Part shown: positions 5,610 to 10,815 of the stretch, in pieces
Position numbering within the stretch: the stretch's first letter is position 1
Layout of the letters: every line of letters starts with the position of its first letter
Notes under the pieces: model-generated
The model's input: only the letters and a program-made list of their open reading frames with translations
Told to the model about the DNA's origin: nothing
Databases searched by the model: none
NCBI GenBank assembly: GCA_044356865.1
Contig: JBIKVN010000082.1
Location: 1 to 12,214 of the forward strand
DNA from: JBEIUL01 sp044356865
Lineage (GTDB): Bacteria > Planctomycetota > Phycisphaerae > Phycisphaerales > SM1A02
Direction of reading: 5' to 3'
DNA length: 12,214 nt
Made by a program: the position numbers and the translations under genes

Positions 5610-6352
5610 CCGCCGTCGACGGTGAGGCACTGGCCGGTGATGAACGAGGCGCCGGGTGAGCAGAGGAACGCGATCGCCGCCGCGACCTCTTCCGGCGTGC
5701 CGATCCGCCCGAGCGGATGGCGGGCGATCAGGTCAGCCTTGAGGGCCGGGTCGTGGTGCGAGAAGCGCTCGATCATCGCGGTCTGGATCGCCCCCGGACA
5801 GACCGCGTTCACGCGAATGCCCTCGTGGGCGAGCTCGAGGGCGGCCGTTCGCGTGAGTCCGATCACCGCGTGCTTGGCGGCGACATAGGTCGCGGCTCCC
5901 GGGAAACCGATGAGGCCGGCGATCGACGAGAGGTTCACGATCGCGCCACCCCCCGAGCCGCGGAGGGCCGGGATCTCGTGCTTCATCCCGAGCAGCACGC
6001 CGCGGACGTCGATCGCGAGCACGCGATCGCACTCTTCGCTCGTGACCTCGGCGATGGGCCGGCCGGAATGCTCGATCGCGGCGTTGTTGACCGCGGCATC
6101 GAGGCGACCGAAGGCCGAGAGCGTGGCGGCCACTGCGTTGGCGAGGTCGGCCTCGAGGGCGACGTCGGTGTGGACGAAGAGGCCGCGGCCGCCGGCGGAC
6201 TCGACGCGGCGGACGGTCTCGGAGCCTTCCTTCTCGAGCACATCGGCGACGGTGACGGCGCAGCCCTCGCGGGCGAAGGCGATCGCGGCGGCGCGGCCGA
6301 TGCCGGCGCTCGCTCCGGTGACGAGGATCACGCGCTGGGTGGGGCTGGGCAT
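5594..6352 (-). CDS. Classical short-chain dehydrogenase/reductase (SDR)
   Basis: 252 residues, the standard classical-SDR length: a cytosolic NAD(P)-dependent oxidoreductase with a Rossmann fold. The cofactor motif TGASAGIG is at 12-19, Asp37 at the end of the second strand favours NAD(H) over NADP(H), and NNAA is at 89-92. The catalytic Ser143, Tyr156 and Lys160 (YVAAK) have the normal spacing, and the end DGGYTAQ matches FabG-like members. The Asn often found in the fourth catalytic position (N-V-R-G) is Asp115 here. ATG at 6352 gives the expected N-terminus. No Shine-Dalgarno is visible; GATCAT lies 8 nt upstream. The substrate cannot be told from sequence: this subfamily includes fabG-like, sugar and secondary-alcohol dehydrogenases. 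Neighbours give no pathway clue. Confidence 0.9.
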   Translation of the reverse strand: MPSPTQRVILVTGASAGIGRAAAIAFAREGCAVTVADVLEKEGSETVRRVESAGGRGLFVHTDVALEADLANAVAATLSAFGRLDAAVNNAAIEHSGRPIAEVTSEECDRVLAIDVRGVLLGMKHEIPALRGSGGGAIVNLSSIAGLIGFPGAATYVAAKHAVIGLTRTAALELAHEGIRVNAVCPGAIQTAMIERFSHHDPALKADLIARHPLGRIGTPEEVAAAIAFLCSPGASFITGQCLTVDGGYTAQ

Positions 6353-6565
6353 GGGTCGCGATGATCGGACGAGGACCGCGGGCCGGCTGCGCGGACGCTT
6401 CCTCGATCGGGCGGTGATCGGACCGGCGACCCCGATGTCGATGGGGTGTTCACGGCAAGAGTGCGGCGAAACTCGCCCTCCACTTGGACATCGGCCTCGT
6501 ACGGATCATGGTCGGTGGGCCGCACGGTTCCGTGCGGAACCGTCACCTCTTCCGGGGATCTTTCC
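6353..6565. other. Intergenic region between SDR and VPLPA-protein genes
   Basis: 213 bp between divergent genes, the longest stretch here without a protein or tRNA gene. It holds a 9-bp direct repeat TGATCGGAC (6362-6370 and 6415-6423), a small dyad GGCGA-AAC-TCGCC (6465-6477) and, close to the right-hand gene, two overlapping hairpins listed separately. I see no convincing small gene. A frame continuous with the right-hand gene reaches back to 6446 but does not look coding. Confidence 0.6.
6520..6543 (+). promoter_or_regulatory. Two overlapping, mutually exclusive hairpins
   Basis: Hairpin A pairs CCGCACGG (6520-6527) with CCGTGCGG (6530-6537), 8 bp. Hairpin B pairs ACGGTTCC (6524-6531) with GGAACCGT (6536-6543), 8 bp around a GTGC loop. 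The arms share bases, so only one can form at a time. They end 22 nt before the ATG at 6566, in the 5' leader or promoter. They could form an RNA switch that changes access to the ribosome site, or overlapping DNA operators. The sequence fact is certain; the role is inferred. Confidence 0.5.
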
Positions 6566-7165
6566 ATGAACCGTTTCCTTTCCGGGGCGGCGGGCGCGAT
6601 CGTCGCCGCCGCGTGGATGAACGTCACACACGCCGGGCTCGAGCCGCTCACGCTCTCCCGCATCCTCGAGCTCGAGGTCTCGATCACCGCGAGCCACGCG
6701 CGGACCTTCGCCTGGGCCGGCGACTGGCGGGACGCCGAGCGATCGCTCGTCGACGACTCGAAGGACCCGATCGGGCGGGCCCCGGGCGGGTTCGTCCAGG
6801 CATTCGGCGCCCCCGACGGCGACCTCGTGCGGTTCGGCTGGGTCAGCCCGGTCGCCGGGAAGTTCGCCCGCGGCCAGGGGACGCTCATCCTGAGGCTGCT
6901 CGCGGCGGCGCGGATCGAGGAGGTCCTCGCCGACTCCGCCATCGTCTCGTTCACCGCGGGCGGCCGGACGATCGCCGCCGGGACGCTTCTCGACCGCGGC
7001 ATCCACCGGATCTCCTGGTCGCTCGACGGGATCGCACCGAGCGAGGCCTACGGGGGTGGCCTCCGCCTCGTCGCCGCGAGCTCCACGGTCCCCCTGCCCG
7101 CCGCCCTGCCCGCGGCCGCCCTGCTGCTCGGCGGCAGCCTCCGCCGCCGCCGTCGGGCGGCCTGA
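6566..7165 (+). CDS. Secreted protein with VPLPA-type C-terminal sorting signal
   Basis: 199 residues. An N-terminal signal peptide (about 1-23: MNRFLSGAAG, hydrophobic core, THA before G24) leads to a soluble body without a domain I recognise. The C-terminus is a tripartite sorting tail: VPLPA at 175-179, a short Ala/Leu-rich helix, then RRRRR (193-197 region) before AA. This matches the VPLPA/PEP-CTERM class, which is processed by a membrane exosortase and tied to surface or extracellular matrix proteins. No exosortase is in the window. The ATG at 6566 is preferred because it creates the signal peptide; GGGGAT lies about 8-13 nt upstream as a modest ribosome site. The body has Ser/Thr-rich strands such as SAIVSFTAGGRTIAAGTLL and may be beta-rich. 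Its molecular function is unknown. Confidence 0.8.
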   Translation: MNRFLSGAAGAIVAAAWMNVTHAGLEPLTLSRILELEVSITASHARTFAWAGDWRDAERSLVDDSKDPIGRAPGGFVQAFGAPDGDLVRFGWVSPVAGKFARGQGTLILRLLAAARIEEVLADSAIVSFTAGGRTIAAGTLLDRGIHRISWSLDGIAPSEAYGGGLRLVAASSTVPLPAALPAAALLLGGSLRRRRRAA

Positions 7166-7172
7166 GCCCCGC

Positions 7173-7178
7173 TATACT
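7173..7178 (+). promoter_or_regulatory. -10 box of tRNA-Gly promoter
   Basis: TATACT preceded by GC, 12 nt upstream of the tRNA and 7 nt after the stop codon of the VPLPA-protein gene. Five of six bases match TATAAT. Confidence 0.65.
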
Positions 7179-7190
7179 CGTCGCCTTGTC

Positions 7191-7263
<73 letters not shown>

Positions 7264-7321
7264 TTCGATCGTCGGCTCGGCACCCTTCGTCGAGCCCCTC
7301 GCAGACGGGGCGGCGGCCTGC

Positions 7322-7327
7322 TATGAT
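7322..7327 (+). promoter_or_regulatory. -10 box of tRNA-Arg(ACG) promoter
   Basis: TATGAT preceded by GC, 15 nt upstream of the tRNA 5' end. It indicates that this tRNA has its own promoter and is not only transcribed with tRNA-Gly. It may also drive the downstream membrane protein/LOG operon, which shows no clear promoter of its own. Confidence 0.6.
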
Positions 7328-7342
7328 CCTTGCCCTTCCGAC

Positions 7343-7416
7343 GCGACCGTAGCTCAATTGGATAGAGCACGAGCCTACGAAGCTCGGGGTTGCAGGTTCG
7401 ACTCCTGCCGGTCGCG
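7343..7416 (+). tRNA. tRNA-Arg (anticodon ACG)
   Basis: 74 nt. Acceptor stem GCGACCG/CGGTCGC is perfect, the D-stem is GCTC/GAGC, the anticodon arm is CGAGC-CTACGAA-GCTCG, and the T-arm is GCAGG-TTCGACT-CCTGC. The discriminator is G and no CCA is encoded. A34 is normally edited to inosine by TadA, so this tRNA reads CGU, CGC and CGA, the main arginine box in a GC-rich genome. Confidence 0.97.
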
Positions 7417-7431
7417 CTTCCCGTCCCTACG

Positions 7432-7493
7432 ATGGCCGTCGAGCTCCCGGGATCCTTCCCCTCGGACCCCCGGCGAGCCCCCTCGACGGCCAT
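7432..7493 (+). promoter_or_regulatory. 12-bp inverted repeat spanning the leader and start codon
   Basis: ATGGCCGTCGAG (7432-7443) and CTCGACGGCCAT (7482-7493) are perfect inverted copies separated by 38 nt. Inside them GCTC (7443-7446) can pair with GAGC (7475-7478) in an extended fold. The right arm contains the first two bases of the ATG at 7492, so folding would hide that start codon. Possible roles are attenuation, start-site masking or termination after the tRNA. There is no T-tract, so a simple intrinsic terminator is unlikely. Confidence 0.55.
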
Positions 7494-7830
7494 GCATGAC
7501 GATGACCTCATCGGAGCCCCGCCCCGCAAGCGATCGCCGCTCGTCGGCATGATCCTGTTGCTTTTCGGGGCGATCCTGGTGGCCGCGGGCATCGTCCTCG
7601 GGCCGGTGCCGGTGGTGCCCGGGTTCCCGCTGGTGGTCCTGGGACTTCTCCTGATGGGTCTCGGCAGCGACCGGGCCCGAGGCTGGATCAACCGTTCGGA
7701 ACGGCAGTTGCCCGATCGCCTCCGCCGTCCGCTGCGGGCCGCCCGCGACGCGTTCTTCACCCGGCGGGCCGAGGCCCCGGGCGATTCCCCGGGCCCGTCC
7801 ACGGACCCGAACCGGAAACCCGACGCATGA
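7492..7830 (+). CDS. Small two-helix membrane protein (PGPGW-like), function unknown
   Basis: 112 residues. A short charged N-terminus (MHDDDLIGAPPRKR) precedes two hydrophobic helices, about 17-36 and 43-60, joined by a proline-rich turn LGPVPVVPGFP. An amphipathic basic tail (RARGWINRSERQLPDRLRRPLRAARDAFFTRR) and a Pro-rich end follow. The layout, two helices around a P-G-P type turn and a Trp soon after, resembles the putative transmembrane PGPGW family, which has no established role. Start choice is uncertain: ATG 7492 is used, but an in-frame ATG at 7432 would add 20 residues with the same GC-rich codon style. It is the first gene of a coupled unit, since its stop overlaps the LOG start (ATGA). 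Transcription may come from the tRNA-Arg promoter. Confidence 0.75.
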   Translation: MHDDDLIGAPPRKRSPLVGMILLLFGAILVAAGIVLGPVPVVPGFPLVVLGLLLMGLGSDRARGWINRSERQLPDRLRRPLRAARDAFFTRRAEAPGDSPGPSTDPNRKPDA

Positions 7831-8585
7831 ACGACCGCACCTCGCCGCCGACGAACCTGGCCGAGCCGCGGTCAACGCTGCCCGAGCTGGCCTTTCTCGA
7901 GGGGCCGGGTTCGCGATGGGAAGAGCTCAAGCGTGCCACGCGGATCCTCATCGAGTTCATCCGCGGCTTACGGCAGCTCCACTTCGTCGGACCGTGCGTG
8001 ACGGTCTTCGGGTCGGCCCGGTTCCCGCCGGGCTCGCGCTGGTACGGGCTCGGAGAGGCGGTCGGCGAGGCGCTGGTCCGCAAGGGCTTCACGGTCATGA
8101 CCGGGGGCGGGCCCGGCATCATGGAGGCAGCGAACCGCGGGGCGCACCGCATCGGCGGCCGCAGCGTCGGCGTGAACATCCGGCTGCCGATGGAGCAGGA
8201 ACCGAACCCGCACGTCGACCGCTCGGTCGAGTTCCGCTACTTCTTCGTGCGAAAAGTCATGCTGCTCAAGTACTCGACCGGTTTCGTGGTGCTGCCCGGC
8301 GGCTTCGGGACGCTCGACGAGCTCTTCGAGACGCTGACGCTCGTCCAGACCCGGAAGATCCACGACTTCCCGCTTGTCCTGATGGGCCGCGAGTATTGGC
8401 AGACGATGATCGCCTTCCTCGAGGAGATGGCCGAGGCGGGCACGATCGACCGCAAGGACCTCGACCTCATCAAGGTGACCGACGATCCCGAGGAAGCCGC
8501 CGAGTGGGTGACGAGCCACGGGATCGCCCGCTTCGGGCTCGGCTATGTCCAGCCGAGGCGGAAGTGGTGGCTGTTCGAGCGATGA
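7827..8585 (+). CDS. LOG-family nucleotide 5'-monophosphate phosphoribohydrolase
   Basis: 252 residues with the complete LOG (TIGR00730-type) Rossmann-like fold. Such cytosolic enzymes hydrolyse the N-glycosidic bond of nucleoside 5'-monophosphates, releasing the base and ribose 5-phosphate. Some act on cytokinin ribotides, others on purine nucleotides. Signatures are VFGSAR (60-65), GGGPGIMEAANRGA (93-106), FFVRKVMLLKYS with the conserved Arg-Lys (142-143), and LPGGFGTLDELFE (156-168), the PGGxGTxxE substrate and catalytic motif. An N-terminal stretch of about 50 residues precedes the core, as in the longer bacterial members. The ATG overlaps the stop of the membrane protein by ATGA, and its own stop overlaps the next ATG the same way, so the three are translationally coupled. 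The base released is not predictable here. The family name Lonely Guy or lysine decarboxylase in older annotations is historical. Confidence 0.93.
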   Translation: MNDRTSPPTNLAEPRSTLPELAFLEGPGSRWEELKRATRILIEFIRGLRQLHFVGPCVTVFGSARFPPGSRWYGLGEAVGEALVRKGFTVMTGGGPGIMEAANRGAHRIGGRSVGVNIRLPMEQEPNPHVDRSVEFRYFFVRKVMLLKYSTGFVVLPGGFGTLDELFETLTLVQTRKIHDFPLVLMGREYWQTMIAFLEEMAEAGTIDRKDLDLIKVTDDPEEAAEWVTSHGIARFGLGYVQPRRKWWLFER

Positions 8586-9307
8586 GCCGGCCCGCCTCCG
8601 AGACCGAGCGGCGGCTGGCCCGGGCGTCGCTCGGGTTCGGGCTGGCGGGGCTGGTGCTCGCGCCGCTCGTCGTCGGCTTCGTGCCCGCGGCGATCGGGCT
8701 GCGGGCGGGGCTCGACAACCTCGCGCGGCGCGGCGGGTCGCGGGCGACGGCGCTCGTCGGCGCGGCGATCTCGACCCTCGCCGCGGCCATCTCGGTCGCC
8801 GCGGCGATCACCCTGGGCATGGTCGTGATGACGATGCTGCTTTCGCGCTCGGCGGCGCGGCAAGCCGAGGAATGGGCCGGCCGGCGAGTCGCCGGTTTCG
8901 AGATCGAACTCGCCGATGGCGGTTCGCTCGGCCGCGCGGAACTCGCGGGAAAGACGCTCTTCATCGAGTACTTCTCGCCCGCCGCGCCGCCCTCGGCGGC
9001 CAACCTCGCGAGACTCGAGGCGTTCGCGGCGGCGCGTCCCGAAGTCGTCGTGGTCGGCGTGGCGCCCGAACTCGATCCGGCCGAGGCGCTCGCGTGGGCG
9101 CGGGCCCGCGGCGCGACCTATCCGATCGCCGCGGGGTGCGCGACCTGGCCCGATCCGCTCGCGACGGTCGCGCCGCGCCCGGCCCTGGTCGTCGTCAGCC
9201 CGAGCGGCGTGATCAAGCGGGCCGCCCTCGGCCCGCTCGAGGAGGGGCAGCTCGAGGCCCTGCTCGCGCTGCCCGAGCCCGACGGGCGGCTGATTCCCGG
9301 TCGTTGA
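8582..9307 (+). CDS. Membrane-anchored thioredoxin-like protein lacking CXXC
   Basis: 241 residues. Two hydrophobic segments (about 16-40 and 57-87) with an RAGLDNLARRGG link resemble DUF4190-type membrane modules. A TlpA/AhpC-TSA-like thioredoxin fold follows (about 101-230): G-F-x-x-x-L-A-D-G-G, then AGKTLFIEYFSP, PEVVVVGVAPE, DPAEALAWARARGATYPI, cis-Pro200 in PRPALVVVSPSGVI, and GPLEEGQLEALL. The CPPC redox site expected after IEYFSP reads A135-P-P-S138, so both catalytic cysteines are gone while the surrounding P-P and fold are kept. The only cysteine is Cys186. A redox role is therefore unlikely; binding, chaperone or scaffold roles are possible. The start ATG overlaps the LOG stop (ATGA). 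Domain calls are by pattern, not by search. Confidence 0.78.
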   Translation: MSRPASETERRLARASLGFGLAGLVLAPLVVGFVPAAIGLRAGLDNLARRGGSRATALVGAAISTLAAAISVAAAITLGMVVMTMLLSRSAARQAEEWAGRRVAGFEIELADGGSLGRAELAGKTLFIEYFSPAAPPSAANLARLEAFAAARPEVVVVGVAPELDPAEALAWARARGATYPIAAGCATWPDPLATVAPRPALVVVSPSGVIKRAALGPLEEGQLEALLALPEPDGRLIPGR

Positions 9308-9329
9308 TCGCAGCGCGACTGTTCCATAG

Positions 9330-9341
9330 GGCCGCGGCCGC
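9330..9341. repeat. GC-rich 12-mer, copy 1 (before dockerin gene)
   Basis: GGCCGCGGCCGC, identical to 10804-10815, so the pair brackets the dockerin-protein gene. It sits in the spacer of the proposed promoter. The shared word is low-complexity GC sequence and may be coincidence. Confidence 0.4.
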
Positions 9342-9344
9342 AGC

Positions 9345-9350
9345 TATCCT
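9345..9350 (+). promoter_or_regulatory. -10 box of dockerin-protein promoter
   Basis: TATCCT preceded by GC, identical to the tRNA-Met and tRNA-Arg(CCT) boxes, with TTCCAT 17 nt upstream as a weak -35. The ATG is only 10 nt past the box, so the mRNA would be leaderless or carry a leader of a few bases. No Shine-Dalgarno is present. Confidence 0.6.
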
Positions 9351-9360
9351 CGATCTTCCC

Positions 9361-10800
9361 ATGATTCGACTCTCCCTCGCCTCCCGTCCCCTCCTTGGCC
9401 TTTCCGCCCTCGCCTTCGCCGGCCTCGCCGTCGGCCAGCTCGCGGCCCGTCCCGACGGCCGGCTCGGCGCCGCCTCGGGCCGCGACCAGGGCGGCGTCGC
9501 GAGCGGTGCCGACGTGATCGTGGGGGCGATCCCGAACGTCTCGGCCTACGGGGCGGTGACGGTCGGCGGCGTCACGTGGATGGCCTACGCCTTCGGCACC
9601 ACCAGCTGCAACATCGGCAACCAGCCGCTCGAGTGGTTCGCCCAGCCTGACCCGCGGCACCCGTTCATCCCGATGAACGCGTATCGCTACCGGAACGGCC
9701 GCTTCGAGCAGATCGGGCTCGGCTGGGGCAAGCACGGGTTCGCGGCGCTGCAAGGCACGCTGTGCGGCCCCTGCCAGTCGTCGGGTACGAGCACCTACCT
9801 CGGCGTCGGCTGCTCGGACCCCTACAGCTCGGGCCTGAACGGGTCGCAGTCGGGGCTCGGCACCCGTACCGAGGTGAACGCGGCGACGGGCGTCTTCCCG
9901 GGCACATTCAATCAGGGCATGCCTACGGCCCCGGCGACCATCGGCCGCCGCGTGCAGATCAAGGCCGACGACCTGAACCCCGCGCTCAACTCCGGCGCTC
10001 TCTATGTCGCCGAGGGCCACTACATCCACCAGCAGGACGCGACCGCGGGCAACGACGACAACAACGCGTCCTACCGCACCTTCACCGTCGGCAACCTGTC
10101 GGGCGGCTCGTACCCGATGACGCTGACCGGCCCGACCGTGCAGCAGAAGCCGGCAATCGAGGCGTGGAAGGCGTTCGATCCGCTCGTGACGCTGGTTCCC
10201 GTCGACGTGCCGGGCGACGGGCGGTTCATCGTGGGCTACCGGGTGACCGATCTCGGCGGCGGCTCGTGGCGCTACGAGTACGCGGTCCACAACCTCAACT
10301 CGCACCGCTCGGGCCAGTCGTTCTCGGTGCCGGTGCCGGACGGGGTGACGCTCTCGGGCGTGGGATTCAAGGACGTCCCCTACCACTCGGGCGACCCCTA
10401 CCTCGGCACGGACTGGACGCCGACGCAGGCCGGCGGGGCCATGACCTGGGCCGGGGGCACCTTCGCCTCGAACCCGAACAGCAACGCCCTGCGGTTCGCG
10501 ACGCTCTACAACTTCTGGTTCATCGCCGACCGGCCGCCGGTCGCGGCGACCGGCTCGATCGGGCTCTTCCGGCCGGGTACGGGAACGGCCCCGAACCTGA
10601 TGACGCTGGCGCTCGTCGCCCCGTCGGCCCCGCCCGATCCGGCCGACCTCAACGGCGACGGTTCCGTGGGCCCGGCGGATCTCGCGTCGTTGCTCGCCCT
10701 GTTCGGGCCCGCGACCCCGGGCGGTCCGGGAGACATCGACGGGAGCGGAAACGTGGATGCGCTCGATCTCGCGACGCTGCTCTCGCGCTGGACGGGCTGA
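9361..10800 (+). CDS. Secreted protein with C-terminal dockerin-like calcium loops
   Basis: 479 residues. A signal peptide occupies about 1-25 (MIRLSLASRP, then a hydrophobic core ending AGLAVG). The large body (about 45-420) is not a domain I can name. It contains four cysteines at 83, 135, 138 and 151 (CGPC at 135-138), suiting extracytoplasmic disulfides, and many Asn/Gly/Tyr turns. The C-terminus has two 12-residue calcium loops of dockerin/EF-hand type: D429-L-N-G-D-G-S-V-G-P-A-D440 and D458-I-D-G-S-G-N-V-D-A-L-D469, each followed by a short helix (LASLLALFG, LATLLSRW). Such tails are common on secreted proteins of Phycisphaerae, where a cellulosome is not implied. ATG 9361 is chosen because it gives the signal peptide; the longer open frame upstream is a shadow of the preceding gene. 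The role is probably surface or secreted; binding partner unknown. Confidence 0.85.
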   Translation: MIRLSLASRPLLGLSALAFAGLAVGQLAARPDGRLGAASGRDQGGVASGADVIVGAIPNVSAYGAVTVGGVTWMAYAFGTTSCNIGNQPLEWFAQPDPRHPFIPMNAYRYRNGRFEQIGLGWGKHGFAALQGTLCGPCQSSGTSTYLGVGCSDPYSSGLNGSQSGLGTRTEVNAATGVFPGTFNQGMPTAPATIGRRVQIKADDLNPALNSGALYVAEGHYIHQQDATAGNDDNNASYRTFTVGNLSGGSYPMTLTGPTVQQKPAIEAWKAFDPLVTLVPVDVPGDGRFIVGYRVTDLGGGSWRYEYAVHNLNSHRSGQSFSVPVPDGVTLSGVGFKDVPYHSGDPYLGTDWTPTQAGGAMTWAGGTFASNPNSNALRFATLYNFWFIADRPPVAATGSIGLFRPGTGTAPNLMTLALVAPSAPPDPADLNGDGSVGPADLASLLALFGPATPGGPGDIDGSGNVDALDLATLLSRWTG

Positions 10801-10803
10801 ACC

Positions 10804-10815
10804 GGCCGCGGCCGC
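10804..10815. repeat. GC-rich 12-mer, copy 2 (after dockerin gene)
   Basis: GGCCGCGGCCGC, second copy of 9330-9341, containing a 12-bp self-complementary core CGGCCGCGGCCG from 10803. It fills the 15-bp gap between two convergent stop codons. It could act as a weak two-way terminator stem but lacks T-tracts on either side. Confidence 0.4.

Noticed and set aside
6446..6565. Upstream ATG extending the VPLPA protein
   Set aside because: It would bury the signal peptide and read through the two hairpins; codon style is poor in the extension.
7274..7296. Hairpin GGCTCG/CGAGCC after tRNA-Gly as a terminator
   Set aside because: Only 6 bp with an 11-nt loop and no T-tract; not better than chance in this composition.
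7390..7431. TTG start inside tRNA-Arg(ACG) for the small membrane protein
   Set aside because: Lies within the tRNA T-arm; starts at 7432 or 7492 are more plausible.
8545..9360. In-frame extension of the dockerin protein back into the preceding gene
   Set aside because: Arg-rich shadow of the LOG and thioredoxin-like genes; ATG 9361 gives a proper signal peptide and follows a promoter box.
9763..9774. CGPC in the dockerin protein as a thioredoxin active site
   Set aside because: No thioredoxin-fold context; two more cysteines nearby suggest structural disulfides.
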